NCBI GenBank assembly: GCA_963921425.1
Contig: OY992835.1
Span: 16,368,001 to 16,432,000 of the forward strand
Length of the DNA stretch: 64,000 bases
DNA from: Dryas octopetala
Taxonomy: Eukaryota; Streptophyta; Magnoliopsida; Rosales; Rosaceae
Direction: 5' to 3'
The notes beneath the pieces are model-generated. The model was not told the DNA's origin, made no database searches, and saw nothing but the letters and a program-made list of their open reading frames with translations. The number at the start of each line of letters is the position of its first letter. Position 1 is the stretch's first letter. The position numbers and the translations under genes were made by a program. This document shows positions 25,832 to 37,479 of this stretch, piece by piece.

Positions 25832-28800
25832 TTGTGATCACTCAGGCTTCATAAGCTTGGACTGTGGGCTACCAGCAAATTCCAACTACTCTGAGCCAGG
25901 TACAAATATTTACTATATTTCAGATGCATCATTCATAGACACTGGTGTGAGTAAAAGCATACAGCCTCAATACAAAGCTGGCCTACAACAGCAATTAGGT
26001 TATGTCAGGAGCTTTCCTCAGGGGACAAGGAACTGTTACACAGTCAACATTACAAGTGGCACCAAATATTTGATCCGAGCAACTTTCGTTTATGGGAATT
26101 ATGACTCCCTAAATCAGTTACCAAAGTTTGATCTGCACCTGGGACCTAATTTCTGGTATTCAGTGTCATCCGATGGTGTAACCACGAGTACCATCGTAGA
26201 ACTCATTCATATTCCCACATTAGACTACATACATGTCTGTCTGGTCAACAAGGGCACCGGAACACCATTCATTTCAGCATTGGAATTTAGGCCTTTGAAA
26301 AATGATACTTATGTGACCAAATCTGGTTCATTGGGACTCTCCTTTCGTGTAAATATTGGTGCAACAACCAATAGTTCATACAGGTGAGTCATCCTAGCTA
26401 TATGCAATCAACTGCTTTAACATTCATTGCTGCAGCAGTACTGGTTTATACAGTTTTGGTTAGGCCAAAAGTTTTGGTTCATTGGCTTGGCAGCTCATAA
26501 TAAGCATTTCCGGCCCATTTGACTTTATACAATTTTTATGTATTCTATTTGCTCAGATACTGAACAAACACTTTTACTTCAGGTATGACTACGATGTTTT
26601 TGATCGCCTCTGGGTACCTTTCAACTTCAACGAATGGGAACAATTAAGTACCTCGCTTACCGTAGATGCAGCAGATCACAACAGCTACCAAGTACCACCT
26701 ATAGTAATGAGTACTGCCAGTACCCCAACAGATGCTAGTGCTTCCATGGACCTCAGATGGACTGCTCCAGATACAACTTCTGCATATTATGTGTACCTGC
26801 ACTTTGCTGAACTGCAGCAGCTTAAAGTCAACGAGTCCAGATCATTCAATATCACTCTCAATGGGGAGCATTGGTATGGACCTTTCGTCCCGTCGTACTT
26901 GTCCACTATCACTGTGTTCAGCCCCTCACCCTTAACTGGAGGAAATTATACTTTGTCACTTGTGAAAGCTGAGGATTCAACTCTCCCACCATTCATCAAC
27001 GCTATGGAGGCCTACGAAGTGATGAATTTCTCACAACCAGAAACTAATGGGGATGATGGTACATTAATCATTTCAACATCTTCTCTCTCATTTTACTTCA
27101 TTATTCAAGCATATGCTTGATTAAATTGACTAATATATGAATGCCTGTGAAAATAACAGTGGCTGCTATTGCAAACATAAAGTCAACATATGGAGTGGAT
27201 AAAATTTGGCAGGGAGACCCATGTGCTCCCCAAGCATACGTATGGGAAGGTCTAAACTGTACCTACGATGGTCCCCCTAGAATCATATCGTTGTAAGTTT
27301 GTGATTTTTTTTTTTTTTTGGTTTTTTCTTGAGGGCCTAATTCAGAACTATCCTTTTCCAGCTTCTTTAATAAATTTATTGAACTTTCAATTAGGGACCT
27401 GTCCTCAAGTGGATTGACAGGGGAGATAACTTCATATATATCCAGTCTTGTCATGCTAGAAACTTTGTAAGTATCTCAAGCTCAACAAGTTAGCAAGATA
27501 CATATGGATTCCATTTATATCTGGTCATCATATATATTTATCACAGTCAGCACTAAATGTATGCATATTAATTGCTTGATTCAGGGATTTATCAAACAAT
27601 AGCTTAACTGGACCAGTACCTGAATTTCTGTCTAAATTGCCAAATCTGAGGGTCCTGTAAGTAATTTGGATTTAAAGTGTTACTGCAAATTTCTTGGTTA
27701 GAAAGAAAGGGGTCCATAAATTTTCTCTTCCTCTGCAGTAACTTGGAAAGAAACCAGCTCTATGGTTCAGTTCCATCTGAACTTATTGAAAGATCGACAA
27801 GTGGTTCACTATCTTTAAGGTCTGTTTTTGTCCAAAACCATTATCACATATTTCCATAGGATTTCCCTTTTTTCCCATTTCAATCTTCTTTATTTTGATG
27901 GGGAAGAAGTATTAAAATCATTAGAATTTATTGGACCGATATCACATTGAATATTATATTGTTGGCTAAAATTCCACGACTGACTATTCATCAACCTTAT
28001 TGATGCTAGTGTGGGAGAAAATGCAAACCTGTGTGCAAAAAGTTCATGCAATAAGAAGAAAAACAATGTAATCATTCCAATAATAGCATCAGTTGGCGGG
28101 TTTGCTATTCTCTTGGTAGCAGCTGTGGCTATATACATGAGCCTTAAAAGAGGAAGAAAACAACAAGGTAAAGCTACTATAACGTTGATGACCACAAGGT
28201 TGAAAATTTGGTTATGCATATTACATGTTCTTAGGTAAACATAGAAAATGTATTCCTATGTTTATGAAACTCCTGATGATGATCTGCTTCTACAGTTGTA
28301 ACAGTAGTTGCAGAGTCCAACACTCAAAATGATTCATTCGAGGAGTCAAAGAAACGACAATTTACATACTCAGAGGTTCTGAAGATGACCAACAACTTTG
28401 AGAAAATTCTTGGGAAAGGTGGATTTGGAATAGTTTACCATGGCAAGGTAGATAATACTCAAGTAGCTGTGAAGATGCTTTCTCCATCATCAGTTCAAGG
28501 ATACCAACAATTTCAAGCAGAGGCATGTAGTAAAGCTCATGCAAAATAATGACCTCACTTATATTAATTTATAGGACCAGAATATGACTTTATGGGTTAA
28601 TTTGCAGGTCAAACTTCTTATCAGAGTTCATCATAGAAACTTGACTAGCCTTGTTGGATATTGCAATGAAGGAACCAACATGGCACTCATCTATGAATAT
28701 ATGGCCAATGGAAATTTGGAAACACATCTCTTAGGTATGGTTCTCAATTTTTTATTATTTTTTTTGAATAGAAGTTTGTTTTTGTCAACTCATAAAATTG

Positions 28801-29784
28801 GGTTTCCAATTCCACCAAGTTTGAACAAACTATTAAACAGAAATGAATTGGATATTGGTCACATTTTTTTGTGTAGGTCAGGATAGCAATGCAAATGTCT
28901 TGACTTGGGAAGGTAGGCTTCAGATAGCGACGGATGCAGCACAAGGTTAGGGAGTGGAAACTTGGAAATTAAATTTACTCAATACTCTCCTATTTTATGT
29001 TCAATAAGAAAGGAGTGGATTTGAAATGCAGGATTGGAGTATCTGCACAATGGTTGTAGGCCACCAATAGTCCACAGAGATGTGAAGACAACAAATATTT
29101 TGTTAGCTGAAAATTTCCAAGCAAAATTATCTGATTTTGGCCTATCAAGAATTTTCCCAACTGATGAAGGCACACATATGTCCACTGTTGTTGCTGGCAC
29201 CCCTGGATACCTTGACCCTGAGTAAGTTTTCTCTGTCATTCATTTGAGAACTAAAATTTACAAAAACATCAAAGGCAAGGTAGAACTTAATGCAAGTTGA
29301 AGAAAACATATATATACTTGATTGTTGAGTTGCAACTGGTACAAATATTGAGTTACATGGTTTGTCTTGCAGGTACTACATAACAAGCAGGCTGAATGAG
29401 AAAAGTGATGTTTATAGCTTTGGAGTTGCTCTCTTGCAGATAATCACTAGCCGCCCCGTGATATCAAGAACACATGAGAGGAGTCATATAAGTCAATGGG
29501 TTAGCTTCATGCTTTCTAGAGGGGATATTAAAACCATTGTTGATCCGAGGTTGCGTGAAGATTATGATGTTAACTCTGCCTGGAGGGCTGTTGAACTAGC
29601 AATGGATTGTGTGTCCGAGGTATCCACCAGTAGGCCAAACATGAGTGAGGTAGTGACAAGGCTAAATCAGTGTTTGGCAGCAGAGTTAGCTCGAACAAAT
29701 AACAATAGCCGTGTGACTGAATCAACAGATTCAATTGTGTACTCTATGAATGGGACTACTGAATTCAGTCCTTCTGCAAGGTAA
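25625..29784 (+). CDS. Malectin-like LRR receptor kinase, gene D (13 exons, 880 aa), A/C mosaic
   Basis: Exons: 25625-25712, 25846-26383, 26583-27058, 27160-27292, 27395-27466, 27585-27656, 27739-27819, 28010-28167, 28296-28522, 28608-28734, 28877-28945, 29032-29221 and 29373-29784. Same domains and motifs as gene A. The ectodomain, transmembrane exon and exon 9 (GIVYHGK) match A almost exactly. From exon 10 onward, introns, exon 13 (Asp and Gln where A has Asn and Glu) and the 3' flank match C. This pattern fits unequal crossing-over or gene conversion between A-type and C-type copies. Intron 1 carries a (TC)n tract about 20 bases longer than in A. Exon 1 ends in C, giving Arg as in A. Intron 9 starts with GC. 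It looks intact. Confidence 0.9.
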
Positions 29785-30238
29785 TTCTTTGTGCAGAAGG
29801 TGATTTTTGCGAGCCGGGTCTTTCTTAATTTCTTTAATGATTTTGTGTTTCTATTTGTTACATCATCTTGTATTCTTGTGTTGAAGCTTGTACTTATGGT
29901 GGTACTCAGAAATTCCTTGCCACTATAATTTGTTATGTGTAAAATCAATTCATGATATAATATCATAGTCATCATTTTAGTTTTCCGTTCATAAGAACAT
30001 AAATAATGCATATATAGGTCAGTGGTCTATGATAACAGATTTAGGGCTGTTTGGGAGTGCTTCTCTAGAAAATGCTTTGTTCTGTAGCGCCTTTGTTAAA
30101 AACACATAAATTTTTTTAAGGAAATCAAAGTACTTCTTGTAATTGCCATACTATATACATGTGATATATCTTGCTAACTATGAAGAATAGTTAACACTAA
30201 ATTATAAATTTATTTTATTCCGAAACATAGCAAAGCAA

Positions 30239-30298
30239 TCCGCTGTAGCACACTCTAATTGGAAATTGTTGATACCAGGTTCGACTCCTGGCGGCGGA
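30239..30298 (+). ncRNA. tRNA-like element 5
   Basis: TCCGCTG against CGGCGGA, 7 bp with one wobble; T-arm CCAGG-TTCGACT-CCTGG perfect. T10 at 30301-30310. It lies 454 bases after the stop of gene D. Confidence 0.45.
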
Positions 30299-30384
30299 AA
30301 TTTTTTTTTTCTTTTTTGTTTCAAAAACTATATTTATTATTATTTTTGGTGAATAACTATATTTATTGGATTGAACGAGAAAAG

Positions 30385-30535
30385 GTACTATATAACAAAT
30401 TGATTGAATGAAAAAGGTGATCTTTATAGCTTTGGGGTGGTTGTACTAAAACCCATGAGAGGATTCACATCTGCCAATAGGGTTGGTGTCATGCTTGCCT
30501 AAGATGACATTGAGCTATGTTGACAAGTTTTAGGA
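30385..30535 (+). pseudogene. Decayed kinase last-exon relic after gene D
   Basis: Same relic as at 20198-20345, nearly identical, beginning GTACTATATAACAAATTGAT after an AG. It is a shared ancestral pseudogene of the duplicated unit. Confidence 0.7.
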
Positions 30536-30743
30536 ATGATAACTACAAACTTTGAATTTTGCAGAGCTAACATCACAAGGATTAATAAATGCAAATCGAT
30601 TACTTTCAGGCAAAACTTTGACCAATAATAAATTATTTGAAAATTTTAATCACGCCATAATGTTGGATAATAAAAGAGTGAATTAAGAAAGGTAAACATA
30701 AATTTAGTAGAAATAATTTTTAATACACCACAAAGCAACAAAA

Positions 30744-30805
30744 TCCGCTGTAACACTCTTTAATTGGATTGAGTTTTTCCTTCGGGTACGACTCCCAACA
30801 GCGGA
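30744..30805 (+). ncRNA. tRNA-like element 6
   Basis: Perfect acceptor stem TCCGCTG/CAGCGGA. Box-A-like region reads TAACAC instead of TAGCAC. Weaker T-arm with GGTACGACTCC. T8 at 30813-30820. Confidence 0.4.
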
Positions 30806-30852
30806 AAAATGATTTTTTTTCTTGGCCAAAAGACGTTTTTGGTCATTGTACT

Positions 30853-31529
30853 TGTTCGTATGATTAATCGTCTAGGCATAACGACAAGTCACACAAGGCT
30901 TAACATCATGTTGTTTGGGCCTAAGCCCTTCCTAGGCTCCTAGCCCCTGACTTACCAGGCTCCTCCTAGGCCACGACCTCTTAGGCTCCGGCCTCCTAGG
31001 CTCCAGCCCCATAGGCTCCGGCCTCCTAGGCTCCGGCCTCATAGGCTCCGGCCCTATAGGCTCCGGCCTCCTAAGCTCCAGCCTCCTAGGCCCCGACTCG
31101 TGTCAACTCACTCGGATCCTCGAGACCGGTGACACGTGGCGCTGCTACAGTGCAAGTCATCACAAGGGACACGTGTCATCACCGGATTGGTTGACACTCT
31201 TCCAAACGTACTATAAAAAGGTACCTTCTTGTCACAAAAAGGACGAATTCAATCAATATTATACTATTCACTCACTCTGCTCTCAGATCTCTCTGAACAC
31301 TGACTTGAGCGTCGGAGGAGCTTTGGCCGGCACCACACCGGTGCCCTTCCCGCTTACTTTTGTGTACTTGCGCAGGGTGCTTTGGATATCATTCTCTCTC
31401 ATTACTCACCAGTCGGACCCAGCTACCCGTTCCTGCCCCACTTCGACGTGTCATCCACTCAGTGGCGGGTCAACGGGCCTACGTGGTTCGACTCGACGTT
31501 GACTGCTCAACCATTTTTGAGCATCAACA
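30853..31529 (+). repeat. 5' LTR of the LARD-like element
   Basis: A 677-bp LTR with an internal GC-rich minisatellite of GGCTCCGGCCTC units (about 30955-31090) and a TATA box TATAAAA at about 31212, so it carries its own promoter. Confidence 0.88.
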
Positions 31530-31601
31530 GTTTGGCGCCGTCTGTGGGAAAGTTACAACTTTTCCCCATTGAATTCTCTACCCTCAGTTGAGGTGCAAAA
31601 A

Positions 31602-32190
31602 CCTTCCGAGCTTCCGAGCTCCCGAGCTTCCGAGCTTCCTAGCTTCCGAGCTTCCGAGCTCCCGAGCTTCCGAGCTTCCTAGCTTCTGAGCTTCCGAGCT
31701 TCCGAGCTTCCTAGCTTCCGAGCTTCCGAGCTTCCGAGCTTCCGATCTCCCGAGCTTCCGAGCTTCCTAGATTCCGAGCTTTCGAGCTTCCGAGCTTCCT
31801 AGCTTCCGAGCTTCCGAGCTTCCGAGCTTCCGAGCTTCCTAGCTTCCGAACTTCCGAGCTTTCGAGCTTCCGAGCTTCCGAGCTTCCGAGCTTCCTAACT
31901 TAAGCTTCCTAGCTTCCGAGCTTCCGAGCTTCCGAGCTTCCAAGCTTCCTAGCTTCCGAGCTTCCGAGCTTCCGAGCTTTCGATCTCCCGAGCTTCCGAG
32001 CTTCCTAGCTTCCGAGCTTCCGAGCTTCCGAGCTTCCTAGCTTCCGAGCTTTCGAGCTTCCGAGCTTCCGAGCTTCCTAGCTTCCGAGCTTCCGAGCTTC
32101 CGAGCTTCCGAGCTTCCTAACTTCCGAGCTTCCGAGCTTCCGAGCTTCCTAGCTTCCGAGCTTCCGAGCTTCCGAGCTTCCGAGCTCCTT
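31602..32190. repeat. Decamer satellite CTTCCGAGCT inside the LARD-like element
   Basis: About 59 tandem copies of a 10-bp unit (CTTCCGAGCT and variants such as CTTCCTAGCT). Regular placement of the variant suggests a higher-order repeat of several decamers. All open frames here are by-products of the 10-bp period. Confidence 0.9.
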
Positions 32191-32194
32191 CCGA

Positions 32195-33300
32195 GTTTCC
32201 GCCCCGCGCACCCACTCAGGCTTCCTCGCCGCGCACCCACCCAGGCTTCCGCGCTGCTGACACCAGCTCCCTCCGAGCTTTCGCCCCGTGCACCGCCAGC
32301 CCCGGCCCGAGCCCAGGCTTCCGCCCCGCGCACCCACTCAGGCTTCCTCGCCGCGCACCCACCCAGGCTTGCGCACCGCTGATACCAGCTCCCTCCGAGC
32401 TTCCGCCCCGCGCACCACCCAGGCTTCCGCGCCCTTGACACCAGCTCTCTCCGAGCTTTCGCCCCGTGCACCGCCAGCCCCGGCCCGAGCCCAGGCTTCT
32501 GCCCCGCGCACACACTCAAGCTTCCTCACCTCGCACCCACCCAGGCTTCCACCCCGCGCACCACCCAAGTTTCCGCGCCCCTGACGCCAGCTCTCTCCGA
32601 GCTTCCGTCCAGTGCACCAGCCCCGGCCCGAGCCCAGGCTTCCGCCCCGCACACCTGCCCATCAAAAAAAAAATCAAGATGGGAAGTGCTCGGAATACCA
32701 CAACAACAACAAGACACCCAATAAATTACAAGTTCAAAAATGAAGGCGTGTCGCCTACCCAATGCTCGGCAAGGTTCATACCCACCTGCCATTACTCACA
32801 ATTTTCACAATTCACAATCAGAATTCCAAGGTCCCCATCGGGTTGGACGACTGTAATTTCTCACAATTCTAAATTTTCCAAGGCAACACATTTCACAAAG
32901 ACTTTGGCAGGATTCCGACATTTGTTACCTCCAGTACTTCGAACAGCCCAATCCGAGCCCGGGCTTCCGTGCTACCCCACCTCTTCCGCGCACCTCAGCT
33001 CCTCCAAGCCACTGCACCGCTCCTCCAAGCTGCTGCTCAGCAACTCCGGCCCGAGCAGCAACCCCCCCTGCTGCGCAAACTTCCGAGCAGCCCCCCTCCA
33101 CGCAACACCACAACCCGAGCCGCTGCCAACAGTTCCGGCCCGAGCCCCCTGCACCACGCCTCCGCGCCGAGCCGAACAGCTCCTCCAAGCCGCTGCACAG
33201 CTCCTCCAAGTAGCTGCACCGCTCCTCCAAGCTGCTGCTCAGCAACTCCGGCCCGAGCAGCAACCCCCCCTGCTGCGCAAACTTCCGAGCAGCCCCCCTC
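32195..33300. repeat. GC-rich longer tandem repeats inside the LARD-like element
   Basis: Units built from CCCCGCGCACCCACTCAGGC and GCCCCGGCCCGAGCCCAGGC recur about three times to 32650. A second repeat containing AACTCCGGCCCGAGCAGC occurs near 33040 and 33240. Long open frames are Pro/Ala/Ser-rich and low-complexity, without gag features. Confidence 0.75.
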
Positions 33301-33581
33301 CGCGCAGCACCAGACAACCCGAAGCAACGGCCCGACCCGCTACGCTCCCCACCAAAGCTCCGCCCCAAACAGCACCTCCTCCGCCCCGCGCCGAGCCCAC
33401 ACCTACCTAGACTCGACCCGAGCAGCAGCCCCCCCTGTGCGACCCGACATCCCCTTCACAACCCGAGCAGATCCGGCCCCAATTTCTTCCGGCCCGACCC
33501 CTCCCCTCCCCTCACCCGAGCAGAAATTTTTTTTTTGTTATTTCCCAAAACAGCCAGCCCGTATATTGGTTTTCCCATTTT

Positions 33582-33616
<35 letters not shown>

Positions 33617-33811
33617 GCTCTCCCTCTTTCTCTCTTAAAATAGTCACACAAAAAAAAAGGGAGATATGGGTGTGGAATCTTTATATTTGGGGCTCTACCA
33701 TTTAATTCCAGATTCTCATTTACAAAGGGCGATATCCCACCAATAAATTGGACGGGATTCACTGGGATTTTGCGAAGCGTCTACTGCTCGGAATACAGGT
33801 GATCAGAAATT

Positions 33812-33863
<52 letters not shown>

Positions 33864-34045
33864 CTTCATATGTAACCCCCAAGCTTTCCTACAGTACAGT
33901 TTTTCTTGCTAAGGAACTTGGGGGACTTCTAGACAGCAGCTTAAGCAGGAACAAGTGTGTGGTTACTTGTCGTTCTGCTCGGACTCTTTTGTTTACAAAG
34001 TTCCCAACCAAGAAGTATCTTTTGCTCGGAAACTTGGGGGACTTC

Positions 34046-34737
34046 TGTTCGTATGATTAATCGTCTGGGCATAACGACAAGTCACACAAGGCTTAACATC
34101 ATGTTGTTTGGGCCTAAGCCCTTCCTAGGCTCCTAGCCCCTGACTTACCAGGCTCCTCCTAGGCCACGACCTCTTAGGCTCCGGCCTCCTAGGCTCCGGC
34201 CTCATAGGCTCCGGCCCCATAGGCTCCGGCCTCCTAGGCTCCGGCCTCATAGGCTCCGGCCCCATAGGCTCCGGCCTCCTAAGCTCCAGCCTCCTAGGCC
34301 CCGACTCGTGTCAACTCACTCGGATCCTCGAGACCGGTGACACGTGGCGCTCCTACAGTGCAAGTCATCACAAGGGACACGTGTCATCACCGGATTGGTT
34401 GACACTCTTCCAAACGTACTATAAAAAGGTACCTTCTTGTCACAAAAATGACGAATTCAATCAATATTATACTATTCACTCACTCTGCTCTCAGATCTCT
34501 CTGAACACTGACTTGAGCGTCGGAGGAGCTTTGGCCGGCACCACATCGGTGCCCTTCCCGCTCACTTTTGTGTACTTGCGCAGGGTGCTTTGGATATCAT
34601 TCTCTCTCATTACTCACCAGTCGGACCCAGCTACCCGTTCCTGCCCCACTTCGACGTGTCATCCACTCAGTGGCGGGTCAACGGGCCTACGTGGTTCGAC
34701 TCGACGTTGACTGCTCTACCATTTTTGAGCATCAACA
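34046..34737 (+). repeat. 3' LTR of the LARD-like element
   Basis: A 692-bp LTR, longer than its partner by one 15-bp minisatellite unit. It is followed by GTACT and the rest of the split MITE. Confidence 0.88.
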
Positions 34738-35018
34738 GTACTATAGCAGAGTCGCACTTTGGTCCCCGTCATTTCAATTTGCATTTTTCAAGAACTGTGG
34801 TTCTATTAATATCGCAATCAGGTCCAAACCGTCAAAATTATCTACTTCAGAACCAATTTTGACGGTTTGGACCTAATTACGACATTAATGGAATCACGGT
34901 TTTTGAAAAATGCAAATTGAAATTACGCATAGGGACTAAAGTGTGACTCAGTTATAGTACAGAGACCAAAAAAGTCTTTCGACCTTTTTTCTTTTCTTTT
35001 TCTTCTAAGTTTTTGCAG

Positions 35019-35095
35019 AAATTTGGAGAAAACTCACAGGTGCAGTTCCAGTTGGAGTACTTGTTGAAAAATCAAATGATAGACTCATTGTTCTT
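35019..35095 (+). pseudogene. LRR exon 7 relic
   Basis: After TTTTGCAG the text resembles gene E exon 7 (GAGAAAACTCACAGGTGCAG, then CAGTTCCAGTTGGAGTACTT and AAATCAAATGAT). It is a decayed LRR exon of an E-like receptor kinase. Confidence 0.65.
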
Positions 35096-35159
35096 ATGTC
35101 TATATATGATGAATTAATTTATCATGATCTGCATAGACTCCATGCATTCATTTCCTTTG

Positions 35160-35265
35160 GTTCTTGATAAAGATGAAATATAATAGTAAGTTGACTTCTA
35201 ATTTGCAGATAGTTCTTGATAAAGATGAAATATAATAGTAAGTAGACTTCTAATTTGCAGATTTT
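35160..35265. repeat. Tandem duplication of about 53 bp
   Basis: GTTCTTGATAAAGATGAAAT through CTTCTAATTTGCAGAT is repeated directly with about one change. A third diverged copy is near 39630 and a fourth near 43655. Confidence 0.8.
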
Positions 35266-35867
35266 GTTAGCTGAAACAGATTAGATCATTGGTCTATGCA
35301 GATAACAGGTTTAAAGTATGCATAAATTAGGTTCTAAGAATTTGTAGTAATGACGACCCTTCCATATGAGTTGAATCTACCATATTGTTCTTGCGCAAAA
35401 ACAAATTTCCTAGCCTAAAACAAGACCAATAAGTGAAAGCAAACAAAATATATATCCATATAAACATAGATTCTCGCATCCACACTTGAATCATCGATCC
35501 ATATCTTGTTCAGATAGGATTTTATATAGAAATTTTTTATGCCAATCTTATACAAAAAGTTTTTAATGCCTAAACTGTAAAGGGTTCTCGGATTTCCATA
35601 TAAACTTTCATTCAAATAAGTTTTCTATACGACTGTACGTATAAGATTGACATAAAAGACCCTGTATGAGATATCACTCGAACCAGACATGGATGACCAA
35701 GTGTGAATGCAAGAAGCCAAGAATCGCTCATCTGTATAAATAGGGTGATATATCTTGCAAAGCAAAAGAGTGAAGAAAGGTTCAGATATTAAAAAGAAAA
35801 AAAAAATACCAGAGTGAAGAAATGTTAACGTTATAAATTAATATTTATACAACAATTACCAACAAAT

Positions 35868-35928
35868 TCCACTGTAGCACACTTGAAATGGAAATGTTAT
35901 TCATCCGGGTTCGACTCCTGGCAGTGGA
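35868..35928 (+). ncRNA. tRNA-like element 7 (compensated acceptor pair)
   Basis: Acceptor stem TCCACTG/CAGTGGA keeps 7 bp through a G-C to A-T change on both strands. T-arm CCGGG-TTCGACT-CCTGG. The D-loop-like AAATGG is present. No oligo-T run follows closely, unlike the other copies. Confidence 0.45.
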
Positions 35929-36001
35929 AGAATCTTTGTTATTCATCCGGGTTATTTAATTGAATTATAAAAATCACAAGCATTAATTGATACGTTAATC
36001 T

Positions 36002-36026
36002 CCCGGGTTCAACTCCTGGCAGCGGA
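36002..36026 (+). ncRNA. tRNA-like element 8, 3' half only
   Basis: Only the T-arm (CCCGGGTTCAACTCCTGG) and the acceptor 3' strand CAGCGGA are recognisable; a long oligo-T follows at 36032. It is a broken copy. Confidence 0.4.
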
Positions 36027-36859
36027 AAAACTTTTTTTTTTTTTTCTTTCTTTCTTTCCTCTTTTAATGTTTTTTTTTTTTGTCAATCCTCTATTAATGT
36101 GGATGTTTAAACCAACCCCGTTAGCTGTGCCATACTGCCATAATCAAAGCCTTGTATATATTATGTTACTTGAGTTTAATTAGGCTTAAATATTGATTGT
36201 AATTAAACATGTAATCATCTTAATTAGTTGATTTAGGTTTGTAAACCTCCAGTAGAGATGACTAAAGATCATCAAATTCTAATGTTTTTACACACACAAA
36301 TGAGCTTATTAATAAATAAAAAACATGATAATAATGTTTGATCTGAATTGCATACAGACGTTGAAGCAAGGGGACACGGCCCAATCATATGTCTTACATA
36401 TTATTCAATAAATATGTTTTCCTGCTTCGCATTTGTCATTTTCAGTTATTTGTGACCTCTTGGGTCTTGTTTTGATTGGTTTGTAGTTATGCTTTGCTTA
36501 TTTAGACTTTAATGAATCCTTATTTTCATTTAAAAAAAAAAGAGAGTCATTAGAAATGTTCCAATTAAACTATAAAGAATGATCGAAGACTAAAATTAGT
36601 TGTCTAGCTCTGTTGTCTTGCATAGAATGTTAACTTATCCATTGGAATTTCAAGTTGTAGCCATAGATTTCTTTGTTGTACACAACGTTTAATCTTTAAA
36701 GCAAATAAGATCAAGTGTTTTTGTAAACATTATTTTATGTTCTTCACTTCTTCATAATATTGATATTAGTTTTGATTGTACCTAAAAATATTAAAGATTT
36801 TATGTGTATTACACATCTAAAAACCTTATATATATATATATATTAAGAAAAATTCTTAA

Positions 36860-37232
36860 AAAAGACTTAAACTTTGACCTTTGTGTCAATTTAAGATACG
36901 TATTATAAGTTGTATCAATGTACTCCACTTAACTTTAATTTTGAAGCCAATTTGCCCATTCTATTATTCCAATTACATTTTTCGTCCAAAAAACGACCAT
37001 GTACGTGAAGTGGTTTGATTTCTATGTTCTTGTATTACAAGTAGAATGATAAATTTACCCCTAAAAAAATGATCAAGTACGTGACATGTGATTACTTTTG
37101 GACAAAATTTGCAAACCAAGTTGACAGAAGTGGCATATTGGCATTGAAAGTAAAGTTAAAGCAGCAGGTTGGTACATACAACCCATAATTCATATCCTAA
37201 GTTGACACATAAGGCAAAGTTTAAGTCATTTT
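36860..37232. mobile_element. MITE-like foldback of about 370 bp
   Basis: The left end GACTTAAACTTTGACC and right end GGCAAAGTTTAAGTC are inverted. The similarity extends about 60 bases inward (GTGTCAATTTAAGATACG against CATATCCTAAGTTGACACA). The target duplication is not clear. Confidence 0.6.
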
Positions 37233-37322
37233 GAAATTTTTTTCCCTATATATTATTTAAAGGCCCCCTCTAAAGTAAATCTCTAGCTCCATCATTGATT
37301 TCATATATTGTTTAGCTTACAG

Positions 37323-37440
37323 GTATTACATAACAAATTGGTTAAATAACTTAAACGAGAAAAGTGATGTATATAGGTGATATTGGAAAACCCATGAGAG
37401 GATTCTCATTAGTGAGTTAGTGCCAACTGCCAACTGTCAT
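37323..37440 (+). pseudogene. Kinase exon 13 relic
   Basis: After TTAGCTTACAG the text GTATTACATAACAAATTGGT and GAGAAAAGTGATGTATATAG follows kinase exon 13, then CCCATGAGAGGATTC. It is frame-broken, and paralogous to 42419-42565. Confidence 0.7.
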
Positions 37441-37479
37441 GGTTGCTAATTAAAGGAACATTATGGGGCCTGTGGATGG

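Larger units (their letters stand above)
30853..34737 (+). mobile_element. Non-autonomous LTR retrotransposon (LARD-like) with satellite interior
   Basis: A 3885-bp element with LTRs of 677 and 692 bp (TG...CA) and a 5-bp target duplication GTACT at 30848-30852 and 34738-34742. The unfilled site is present in the MITE after gene C. The primer-site-like TGGCGCCGTCTGTGGG begins at 31533, a form frequent in Ty3/gypsy-type elements. A purine-rich GGGGGACTT-type tract precedes the 3' LTR. The interior has no recognisable gag or pol. It holds a decamer satellite (31602-32190), GC-rich longer repeats (32195-33300) and two poly-A runs. LTRs differ by about eight substitutions plus one repeat unit, suggesting roughly half a million years at a generic rate. 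Structurally whole, but dependent on enzymes from elsewhere. Confidence 0.88.
30824..34984. mobile_element. MULE-type MITE split by an LTR element
   Basis: MITE arms at 30824-30852 and 34743-34984, together 271 bp as in the intact copy. Its 9-bp target duplication TTTTTTCTT is at 30815-30823 and 34985-34993. The LTR element at 30853-34737 landed inside it. Confidence 0.85.

Noticed and set aside
31602-32190. CRISPR-like regular short direct repeats
   Set aside because: The unit is a head-to-tail decamer without spacers, lies inside an LTR element and in a plant genome.
32037-33643. Several open frames of 60-314 codons in the LTR element interior
   Set aside because: They follow from tandem repeats of GC-rich units, occur on both strands in several frames and show no gag, pol or host domain.
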